Assembly (NCBI GenBank): GCA_934754975.1
Contig: CAKVKI010000101.1
Location: forward strand, 1-9,002
Length of the DNA: 9,002 nucleotides
Origin: an uncultured Alistipes sp.
Lineage (GTDB): Bacteria; Bacteroidota; Bacteroidia; Bacteroidales; Rikenellaceae
Direction of reading: 5' to 3'
In this document: positions 1 through 9,002 of the stretch, in pieces
How the letters are laid out: the number at the start of each line of letters is the position of its first letter
Numbering within the stretch: position 1 is the first letter of the stretch
Translations under genes and position numbers: made by a program
Notes under the pieces: generated by a model
Databases searched by the model: none
What the model saw: the letters and a program-made list of their open reading frames with translations, nothing else
What the model was told of the DNA's origin: nothing

Positions 1-74
1 GGCGGAATAGGTAGACGCGCACGTTTCAGGTGCGTGTGCCGCAAGGCGTGCAGGTTCGATTCCTGTCCTGGGCA
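1..74 (+). tRNA. tRNA-Leu (anticodon CAG), 5' end cut off by the window
   Basis: The first bases match the D-arm region of a leucine tRNA (GGCGGAATAGGTAGACGCGC). The anticodon stem pairs 20-24 with 32-36 around a 7-nt loop, with anticodon CAG at 27-29, so it reads CUG codons. A long variable arm (about 37-49) marks a class II tRNA, as expected for Leu. The T stem pairs 50-54 with 62-66 around the loop TTCGATT. The 3' half of the acceptor stem is CCTGGGC (67-73) with discriminator A at 74. The 3' CCA is not encoded. The 5' acceptor strand, predicted as GCCCAGG, lies just outside the window. Confidence 0.95.
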
Positions 75-81
75 CTTGGTG

Positions 82-113
82 ATCCCCGTAATCTTACGAT
101 TACGGGGATTTTT
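82..113 (+). terminator. Rho-independent terminator after tRNA-Leu
   Basis: A perfect 11-bp stem (82-92 with 99-109) encloses a 6-nt loop and runs into five T residues (109-113). It starts 8 nt after the tRNA. No U-tract would form on the other strand, so it should serve only the tRNA transcript. Confidence 0.88.
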
Positions 114-194
114 GTTTGTGCAGAAGTCCCTACCGGCAGCCGGACTCCGACGATGCTCCCGGCCTGTTCCGGTCGCTCACTGCGTATTCACACG

Positions 195-236
195 AAAAAA
201 TGCGCATCCGCCGACAAACAAGCGGGAATGCGCATT
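195..236 (-). terminator. Rho-independent terminator of the minus-strand glycosidase operon
   Basis: On the minus strand, a 9-bp stem (228-236 with 199-207) is extended by 4 more pairs (222-225 with 208-211) across a 2-nt bulge. The loop is about 10 nt. The hairpin is followed by six T residues (complement of A195-A200). It begins 37 nt after the stop codon of the GH42-like gene and should end the two-gene transcript. Positions 114-194, between this terminator and that of the tRNA, show no gene. Confidence 0.85.
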
Positions 237-272
237 CCGGTCCGAACGGCCGAAGGGCTTATCCTCAAATCG

Positions 273-2252
273 TCACCTGCTCCAGACCACCACGGCGCAG
301 CGATCCGCCCCGATGGTAACCTGCTCCCCCTTAACCGAGGCATCCCCGTAGATCACACGCGGAGCGCCGTATTGATCCGTACGCAGCCGTATGGCCGCGC
401 TTTCCGGACGCTTGTTGATAATGACGGTCATCAAAGCACCCTCTTTGCGCATGGTGCGCATCAGTACGTCCGGTTCGGGCGTGCGGAACGCAGCCGGAGC
501 CGCGGCGATGGCCTCACGGCACTCCCGCCCGTAGAACGCCGTCAGCGGAGCCATATCGCGGTGATACCCGCCCAATTCGATCGGGGACGGCACCCATACG
601 ACCTCGCCGCGGCCATAGCGGTTGCGCACGGCCGCGACATCGCCGCCGTCCGTCATCATCTCCTTACCCGAAGCAGGCACAAGTATCCCCCGCCACAAAT
701 GCGCAGGCAGCTCCTTACCCAGCATGAAATAGTCTCCGGCGACTTTGAATTCGCTGACCTCGGCTCCGAAACACGATTTCAGCGGAAATCCGTTCATAAA
801 CAGGCATTGCATATTTTCATCGTAGAATCCCGACAATCCCGTAACGATCAGCTTGCCGCCGTTGCGGACGAACGACTCGATGCGGGGCCGGAATTCGGAA
901 GGCAGCGCCACCATATGCGGGATCACGGCCGTACGGCCCGCCGCGTCGTCCCAGTCGAAGGTCGCCATATCGGCCACTTCGGGCGTTACGCCCCATGCCG
1001 AGACGGCCTCATAGGCGGCGGCCAGCGACTTCATGCAGGCCGAAGCCTGCCGTCCCTCCTCACCGGATGCAAGCGTTTCGACATTGCGCCGCTGAATGCG
1101 CAGGGAGGCGATGTTATAGAGGAGCGTCACCGGAGCCGGCGCAGGCCGAAGCCCGCGAAACTCCTCGCCGTGACGTTGCAATACCGATGCGACCTTCGCG
1201 GCTTCGAGCATCCGGTCCGACGGCCTGCGCAGGAAGTCGAGCAGCCCCCATTCCCCCGCCTCCATGACGGCCGCCCGCTGATTGAGCGACCAGAAGATCA
1301 CCCCTTCGGCGCCGGAAGCGATCGCCGTCCAGAGATACTGCGCCGTATGCGCCGCCGTAGGACAGTAGGGAACATTGCCGCTGGCGGTGACGTTTCCTCC
1401 CTGCAGTTCGGTGATCCAGAACGGATTGCCGAGCGCGTTGTGACGGATGATATCCGACATCAGTGAAACGCCGAGCGGATATTCGCGCTGGCTGAACATG
1501 CCGAAATGCCAGCTCAGGTGCAGCGACGCGCCGACCGAGGTGAGGAATTTCGAGTAGGCCGGGAAATCGTAGTCGGGCAGCGTGCCCAGAATCTGGTGCG
1601 GATTGATATGGCGTCCGCGCTGCGGGTCGAGCCGTTCGACCAGCTGCGCGATATGATTCAGATACCACGTCGTATAATACGTCAGGAACTTCTCCTGCGT
1701 AAAATCGGCTTTCAGATAACCCTCTCCGCGCTCTTCCGGCGGGAAATCCGCCAGCCAGCGGTCGTAGACCTCCCTTGCGAGGTCGGTCATGGCGACGCGC
1801 GTCCCGCCGCTTCCGGGTTCGTTCTGCAGCACCCATGTCCACAGCGATTCATACTGCCGGAAATGCGACACCACGGCCGTAATATAATCGTCGATTTCGC
1901 GCAGGTGCGCTTTCGAACGGGGAAACTTGAAGCCCCCCACGTCGTTCAGTTCATCGGTGACGGGAAACAGCGTGGCGAAAAGCCGGACGCCGTATTTGTC
2001 CGCCGCACGGAACGCCTCGTCGTAAAGCGAAAAATCCCACTCTCCGCCGCGGTACATATGCGCCCCGAACATCCGGATACGGGCCACCGTCATCCCGTTA
2101 TCGTGCAGCAGGCGGAAAAATTCGTCGATATCCTCCGGCGTCTGTCCCGGCTCTACAAAAACCTGAGCGCCGATCTGCGGCACATCGCATTGCTGGGCGC
2201 GCACTCCGGCCGTTCCGGCCAGCAGTATAAACGCCATCAACCATTTTCTCAT
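273..2252 (-). CDS. Exported GH42-like glycoside hydrolase (clan GH-A, putative beta-galactosidase)
   Basis: This 659-aa protein begins with a signal peptide (residues 1 to about 19, MRKWLMAFILLAGTAGVRA), so it should act in the periplasm or at the cell surface. Residues about 25-350 look like a TIM-barrel catalytic domain of clan GH-A. The likely acid/base is E145 in WVLQNEPG and the likely nucleophile is E282 in WITELQGGN. Residues about 370-560 resemble the GH42 trimerisation (GATase-like) domain, including FVRNGGKLIVTGLSGFYDEN. The C-terminal 80 or so residues look like a small beta domain. The GH42 zinc-binding cysteine cluster is not apparent, and NEP replaces the NEY usual in GH42, so a related family is possible. 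It starts 3 nt after the GH2 stop codon, with no room for its own promoter. A retaining beta-glycosidase seems fairly certain; beta-galactosidase specificity is inferred from the fold and the GH2 neighbour. Confidence 0.8.
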   Translation of the reverse strand: MRKWLMAFILLAGTAGVRAQQCDVPQIGAQVFVEPGQTPEDIDEFFRLLHDNGMTVARIRMFGAHMYRGGEWDFSLYDEAFRAADKYGVRLFATLFPVTDELNDVGGFKFPRSKAHLREIDDYITAVVSHFRQYESLWTWVLQNEPGSGGTRVAMTDLAREVYDRWLADFPPEERGEGYLKADFTQEKFLTYYTTWYLNHIAQLVERLDPQRGRHINPHQILGTLPDYDFPAYSKFLTSVGASLHLSWHFGMFSQREYPLGVSLMSDIIRHNALGNPFWITELQGGNVTASGNVPYCPTAAHTAQYLWTAIASGAEGVIFWSLNQRAAVMEAGEWGLLDFLRRPSDRMLEAAKVASVLQRHGEEFRGLRPAPAPVTLLYNIASLRIQRRNVETLASGEEGRQASACMKSLAAAYEAVSAWGVTPEVADMATFDWDDAAGRTAVIPHMVALPSEFRPRIESFVRNGGKLIVTGLSGFYDENMQCLFMNGFPLKSCFGAEVSEFKVAGDYFMLGKELPAHLWRGILVPASGKEMMTDGGDVAAVRNRYGRGEVVWVPSPIELGGYHRDMAPLTAFYGRECREAIAAAPAAFRTPEPDVLMRTMRKEGALMTVIINKRPESAAIRLRTDQYGAPRVIYGDASVKGEQVTIGADRCAVVVWSR

Positions 2253-2255
2253 CGT

Positions 2256-5630
<3,375 letters not shown>

Positions 5631-5654
5631 ACACCCCGGAAGCGAAAGAATCGC

Positions 5655-5662
5655 TACTTTTG
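5655..5662 (+). promoter_or_regulatory. Predicted -7 box of the phosphatase operon
   Basis: TACTTTTG matches the Bacteroidota consensus TAnnTTTG exactly. Transcription should begin near 5668, leaving a leader of about 14 nt to the ATG at 5682. As on the opposite side, no -33 TTTG lies at 19-21 bp. The TTTTTG of the right operator arm lies 35 bp upstream. Confidence 0.7.
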
Positions 5663-5681
5663 CAATAAATCCGCACCGCCC

Positions 5682-6434
5682 ATGAAACGACTGCTCTCCC
5701 TGCTGCTCCTGCTCTGCGCAACATTTCCCGTCCAAGCCCAGCGCCTGCGGTTCGCCGTCGTGACCGACACGCACATCGGCAGGGAGCATGCGGCCGAAAA
5801 CCTGAAAACCGCGATCCGGTCGATCGACGCCGACGACTCGGTGCGCTTCGTACTGCTGCTCGGCGACATCTCGCACGACGGTACGCCAAAGGGACACCGC
5901 AAAGCCCGGCGTCTGCTCGCCCGGCTGCACAAGCCCCTGTACCTGACCACGGGAAACCACGACGCCAAGCGTCCGGAACGCTACAGCAGTTTTCTCCGCA
6001 CATTCAAAACCGACCGGTTCTGTTTCGACTGCGAAGGGGTGCGCTTCATCGGCATTACGACCGGTCCGTTCGAGCCGGACCGTCATGCCACGCTGCCCGG
6101 CGAAGAGATTCGCTGGCTGGCCGAAAAATGCGCCGTCCCGCAGCCGACGATCATCGCCGCCCACCATACGCCGGACCTGATCGCCGGCGGCAGTGCAATT
6201 TTCGACGGATTCGACACCTCGCATATCGTACTCTGGCTCGCAGGCCACCTGCACGAAAATAAAATCCGGGAAACGGAACCGGGGCCTTCCGTGGTCAATA
6301 TCTCGACGCTGGACGGCGGCTGTTACAACCTTTTCGACCTCGACGGAGGGCGGCTGCGCGTCACGACCGTCGATCCGCGGACCGGAAACCGGACCGCATG
6401 GCACTTTTCCGAACTAAACTTTAAAAACCGATAA
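5682..6434 (+). CDS. Exported calcineurin-like metallophosphoesterase
   Basis: This 250-aa protein belongs to the calcineurin-like superfamily, whose members hydrolyse phosphomonoesters or phosphodiesters with two metal ions. Residues 1 to about 20 (MKRLLSLLLLLCATFPVQAQ) form a signal peptide, so it should be periplasmic. All five signature blocks are visible: D29 and H31 in VTDTHIG, D62 in LLGDISHDG, GNHD at 91-94, H161 in IIAAHHTPD, and GHLH at 188-191. It is close to a minimal catalytic domain, with no obvious extra domain. An in-frame ATG at 5607 lies before the -7 box and inside the operator region and would bury the signal peptide, so the ATG at 5682 is preferred. The gene is first in a two-gene operon with the alkaline phosphatase. 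The substrate cannot be read from the sequence; nucleotides, phospholipid head groups or sugar phosphates are all possible. Confidence 0.9.
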   Translation: MKRLLSLLLLLCATFPVQAQRLRFAVVTDTHIGREHAAENLKTAIRSIDADDSVRFVLLLGDISHDGTPKGHRKARRLLARLHKPLYLTTGNHDAKRPERYSSFLRTFKTDRFCFDCEGVRFIGITTGPFEPDRHATLPGEEIRWLAEKCAVPQPTIIAAHHTPDLIAGGSAIFDGFDTSHIVLWLAGHLHENKIRETEPGPSVVNISTLDGGCYNLFDLDGGRLRVTTVDPRTGNRTAWHFSELNFKNR

Positions 6435-6435
6435 A

Positions 6436-7539
6436 ATGACAAAACTGCTTCGCATCCTGATTTTAGGCGTCCTGTTATGGAGCGTCCCGGCTTCGGCGCA
6501 ACGTACGGCCCCGAAACCCGAAAAAGTACACAGCGTGATCCTGATGATCGGCGACGGCATGGGATTGGGACAGGTCGCCGCCTACATGATCGAAAACCAA
6601 TACCGCCCGACGGCTTTCGACCGCGCCCAGTATACGGCCGTCTGCAAAACCTACTCGGCCAACAACCGCGTCACCGACTCGGGCGCCGCGGCGACGGCAA
6701 TGGCCACGGGAAATAAGACCAAAAACAGCCGGATCGGCGTAACCCCGGACGGAAAGCCCGCCGAAAACATCACAGAGATGGCAAAAGCCAAGGGACTCGC
6801 GACCGGAATCGTCGTGACGTCGCACCTGGCCGACGCGACGCCCGCCGGATTTATGGCCCATACCCCCGACCGGCACAACGACCACGAAATAGCCGCGGCT
6901 TATGAAACGTCGGACATCGACGTCGCCGTGGGCGGCGGCCGCCGATTCTTCGAAAAGCAGGAGGACGGGCGGGACATCCTGGCCGCGTTGCAGGCCAAAG
7001 GATACGCTTACGCCTCGACCCCCGAAGAGTTTTATGCGACCGACCGCACGCCCGTCATCGGACTTTTTGCGGACAAGTACATGGAAACGGCGGCCAAACG
7101 CGGCGAGGATTATCTCGAACGCGCAACCGAACACACGCTTTCGCTGCTCGCGCGCAACAGGAAAGGATTCTTCGCCATGATCGAAGGTTCGCAGATCGAC
7201 GGAGCCTGCCACGGCAACAACACGAAAAAACTGCTGGGTGAAATGCAGGATTTCGACCGGGCCGTGAACAAGGCGTTCGACTTCGCCGACAAAAATCCAG
7301 GCACATTGGTCGTGGTGGTCGCCGACCACGAAACCGGCGGGCTGACCGTTGTTTCGAACGACCGGGATTTCACGGCGGCGGAGAGCGGCATCGAATACAA
7401 ATACAGCACGACCAGCCATTCGGGCACGCCCGTCATACTCTACGCCTACGGCGCCGGCGCATACAATTTCAGCGGCGTAATCGAGAATACGGATGTCTTC
7501 CGGCTGATAAAGGCCCTGCTGATCGACCAGAAGAAATAG
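6436..7539 (+). CDS. Exported alkaline phosphatase, PhoA family
   Basis: This 367-aa enzyme releases phosphate from a broad range of monoesters. A signal peptide (residues 1 to about 21, ending VPASA) sends it to the periplasm. The PhoA active-site set is complete: metal ligand D40 in MIGDGMG; nucleophile S82 in TDSGAAATA; D133 and T135 in SHLADATPAGF; E250, D255 and H259 in MIEGSQIDGACHG; D297 and H298 in VVADHETGG; and H328 in SHSGTP. The lysine that follows the zinc-binding Asp in E. coli PhoA (K328) is Gly here, a known kind of variation in the family. It is shorter than E. coli PhoA (about 470 aa), consistent with fewer surface insertions. Its ATG lies 1 nt after the preceding stop codon, so the pair is probably translationally coupled and shares one promoter. 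A hairpin terminator follows within 20 nt. Confidence 0.93.
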   Translation: MTKLLRILILGVLLWSVPASAQRTAPKPEKVHSVILMIGDGMGLGQVAAYMIENQYRPTAFDRAQYTAVCKTYSANNRVTDSGAAATAMATGNKTKNSRIGVTPDGKPAENITEMAKAKGLATGIVVTSHLADATPAGFMAHTPDRHNDHEIAAAYETSDIDVAVGGGRRFFEKQEDGRDILAALQAKGYAYASTPEEFYATDRTPVIGLFADKYMETAAKRGEDYLERATEHTLSLLARNRKGFFAMIEGSQIDGACHGNNTKKLLGEMQDFDRAVNKAFDFADKNPGTLVVVVADHETGGLTVVSNDRDFTAAESGIEYKYSTTSHSGTPVILYAYGAGAYNFSGVIENTDVFRLIKALLIDQKK

Positions 7540-7557
7540 AACGCCGCACGCACCGAA

Positions 7558-7593
7558 ACGTCTGCGCGCCGTACACGGCGCGCAGATGTTTTT
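7558..7593 (+). terminator. Rho-independent terminator of the phosphatase operon
   Basis: A stem of 11 perfect pairs (7561-7571 with 7576-7586), extendable to 14 pairs with one G-T wobble (7558-7589), surrounds a 4-nt loop and ends in five T residues (7589-7593). It begins 18 nt after the alkaline phosphatase stop codon. Confidence 0.9.
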
Positions 7594-7862
7594 CATACCC
7601 CGTCCGCCCGCGGACATTTCCGTCCACAGCCTCCAGCCGCATCGCTCTCTGCGCACCGTCCCTGCCACGGCATCCGAGCCTGCCGCCATTCGGTCCTCCC
7701 GCCATGCACATTCTCCGGTCCTCGCCCATACCGCCCCTCTCCTCCCCGGCACTTCCCCGTCCGGAACGACGGCACTGTCCGGAACGACGGCACTGTCCGG
7801 AACGACGACACTGTCCGGAACGACGACACTGTCCGGAACGACGACACTGATCCGCCCCAACG
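7594..7862. other. C-rich non-coding stretch between convergent terminators
   Basis: No gene with recognisable protein features was found here. The stretch lies between a plus-strand and a minus-strand terminator. Open frames exist in several phases on both strands, but they give low-complexity or composition-driven peptides, and those on the minus strand cross the terminator of the next gene. The first part is strongly C-skewed on +: by hand count, 7621-7740 has 60 C and 23 G in 120 nt. Its right part holds the 18-bp tandem repeat. Confidence 0.6.
7759..7848. repeat. Five tandem copies of an 18-bp unit
   Basis: The unit GTCCGGAACGACGGCACT is repeated head to tail five times without gaps. 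Copies 1 and 2 (7759-7794) are identical. Copies 3 to 5 (7795-7848) are identical to each other and differ from the first two only by G to A at unit position 14. The two blocks of identical copies suggest growth by recent slippage or unequal exchange. Because 18 is a multiple of 3, every frame stays open through the array, which explains the repetitive spurious ORFs here. Confidence 0.95.
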
Positions 7863-7893
7863 AAAAACGGCGGACGGCAACCGCCGCCCGCCG
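7863..7893 (-). terminator. Rho-independent terminator of the histidine phosphatase gene
   Basis: On the minus strand an 11-position stem (7883-7893 with 7868-7878) with a single mismatch encloses a 4-nt loop and is followed by five T residues (complement of A7863-A7867). It begins 28 nt after the stop codon at 7922. Confidence 0.82.
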
Positions 7894-7921
7894 CATACCG
7901 GGACATATCGCACAGGTCCGC

Positions 7922-9002
7922 CTACTCTTTCACGATACGGTAATAGTATTTGCGGACGGCTTTCCAGTCGTAATACGGAGCCGTGTCGCCTGCGACGGGA
8001 ATCGTAACTTCCCGCTCGTTGAGCAGGAATTTGACAAGCACCCGGCCTTTGGCGTTGCGGTAGAATATCAGCTGTATATTGCCGGCCATCGGCGTAATCC
8101 GGAAATCATTCCAGACATTTTCCACATTCTCGGGGTCGGCTTCGACGCCGCACGCCCCTTCCAGCTGCATCAGCGCGGCCAGCGGCATCAGGCCCTCGCC
8201 GTGTCCGAAACGCAGATCGGCCACGATGCTCCCGCCGGAGACGGCCTCTTCGGCGCACGCAAGCATGTCGCGCAGCAACGGCTTGGCGATCGAAGCCGCC
8301 AGCTCCCCGGCAATCGCCGAAGGCCCTTTGCGGAGATACTGATTGAGATTCTGAAGACGCCAAAGCGCAAAAATCTCATCGTCGGTGAAAACATCGTAAA
8401 GCGACACATCGAGCGGACAGTCCTGCAGGATGGAGGCTACGGCGAAAAACTCCATCATAAAACCGCGGCGGCCGGATATATGGCGTTTCACGTAATCCGC
8501 ATCGCAGAAAAGAGACTCCACGAACCGGTCCGGTGAAAACCAGGAATTACGCTTTGCGTCGTACACGGCGCGCCACGCCCCGTCCTTGTAATAATCCTTA
8601 TAGGCTTTGGTATAGTGGTTCAGATAGCCGTTATATGCGCCGCCCGACTCTTCGCGGATATCCAGTTCCGGTTCGCACATCTTAAGCGCCCCGTCGAACG
8701 AACGCATGCTCTGAACCACCCGTCCGACGGAGGTCGAACGCGAAAAAACCTGCATTTTCCGCCGTTTGCCCTTCGGCTGGAATACTTCGGGATAGTTCCG
8801 GTACATCCGCGCGGCTATTTCGCGATGCTCCCGTTCGCCGGCCGGCGTGAGTACTCCGGCATGCCCGTGACACACGGCATAAATCGTATCCATACGCTGT
8901 TTGACCTCCATGCCGAACGGCGTCAGCGCATTGCTCCCGGCCGCAGCGGCAAAGATGTCGTAAAACTTCTTGTAAATATTCTCCGTCGTGTGGTAACGCG
9001 AT
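7922..9002 (-). CDS. Histidine acid phosphatase, MINPP/phytase-like, 5' end missing
   Basis: The frame stays open to the window edge, so the internal ATG at 8911 is not the start. About 360 C-terminal residues are visible. The first are SRYHTTENIYKKF, which fit directly after the catalytic RHG motif of the branch-2 histidine phosphatases, so the catalytic His should lie just outside. Other family features are LTPAGEREHREIA, the second phosphate-binding Arg block FSRSTSVGRVVQSM, and RFGHGEGLMPLAAL (His at 8201-8203, Glu at 8195-8197). The spacing of His and Glu matches the HAE proton-donor motif of multiple inositol polyphosphate phosphatases, here written HGE. Such enzymes remove phosphate from phytate and related inositol phosphates. 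Any signal peptide lies outside the window. The family is fairly sure; phytate as the substrate is an inference from one motif. Confidence 0.82.
   Translation of the reverse strand, partial: SRYHTTENIYKKFYDIFAAAAGSNALTPFGMEVKQRMDTIYAVCHGHAGVLTPAGEREHREIAARMYRNYPEVFQPKGKRRKMQVFSRSTSVGRVVQSMRSFDGALKMCEPELDIREESGGAYNGYLNHYTKAYKDYYKDGAWRAVYDAKRNSWFSPDRFVESLFCDADYVKRHISGRRGFMMEFFAVASILQDCPLDVSLYDVFTDDEIFALWRLQNLNQYLRKGPSAIAGELAASIAKPLLRDMLACAEEAVSGGSIVADLRFGHGEGLMPLAALMQLEGACGVEADPENVENVWNDFRITPMAGNIQLIFYRNAKGRVLVKFLLNEREVTIPVAGDTAPYYDWKAVRKYYYRIVKE

Noticed and set aside
1..113. The tRNA-Leu 3' end as an integration site of a mobile element
   Set aside because: No integrase gene and no second copy of the tRNA 3' end were seen, and an intact terminator follows directly.
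30..1466. A 478-codon open frame on + opposite the GH42-like gene
   Set aside because: It begins inside the tRNA, runs through a terminator, and is an antisense shadow without domain features.
6400..6436. A separate promoter for the alkaline phosphatase
   Set aside because: Only one nucleotide separates the two genes and no TAnnTTTG box with suitable spacing was noticed; shared transcription is simpler.
7759..7848. CRISPR-like array
   Set aside because: The units are only 18 bp, abut without spacers, and no cas gene is present.
6475..7896. A 473-codon open frame on - across the alkaline phosphatase gene
   Set aside because: It lies antisense to a gene with every PhoA active-site residue and passes through both convergent terminators. 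Its repetitive part only reflects the 18-bp tandem array.
7593..7913. A 106-codon minus-strand frame with SFRTV repeats, considered as a repeat protein
   Set aside because: The 18-bp period keeps all frames open, the frame contains the terminator at 7863-7893, and no signal peptide or known repeat family is seen.

Overview
The window reads as chromosomal DNA from a member of the Bacteroidota, most likely a GC-rich gut genus such as Alistipes. The genes are GC-rich, almost every product has an export signal, and both promoters in the only AT-rich gap match the Bacteroidota -7 box TAnnTTTG exactly. The genus is an inference from composition and gene content; no 16S rRNA or other marker gene is present.

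Layout. The left edge holds the 3' part of a tRNA-Leu(CAG) gene on + and its terminator. Next comes a minus-strand operon that ends in a terminator at about 195-236. Reading from its promoter, it encodes a full-length exported GH2 beta-galactosidase (5501-2256) and, 3 nt later, an exported GH42-like glycoside hydrolase (2252-273). An AT-rich gap (about 5502-5681) separates this from a divergent plus-strand operon. That operon encodes an exported calcineurin-type metallophosphoesterase (5682-6434) and, 1 nt later, a PhoA-type alkaline phosphatase (6436-7539), followed by a strong terminator. A roughly 270-nt C-rich non-coding stretch follows, with five tandem copies of an 18-bp unit. Last comes a minus-strand terminator and the 3' part of a histidine acid phosphatase, probably of the MINPP/phytase type, whose start lies beyond the right edge.

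How the genes may work together. All four complete genes begin with signal peptides, so both operons act outside the cytoplasm. One can cleave (galacto)saccharides and the other phosphate monoesters. The gap between them is a nearly perfect mirror. Two -7 boxes lie at equal distances from the centre of a 22/23-bp imperfect inverted repeat with the core TTTTGATAAA, and neither has a recognisable -33 box at the normal spacing. This suggests one regulator acting on both operons, which would link the glycosidases and the phosphatases in one response. The substrate is unknown; a phosphorylated glycan is possible but unproven. This mirrored control region is the most interesting signal in the window.
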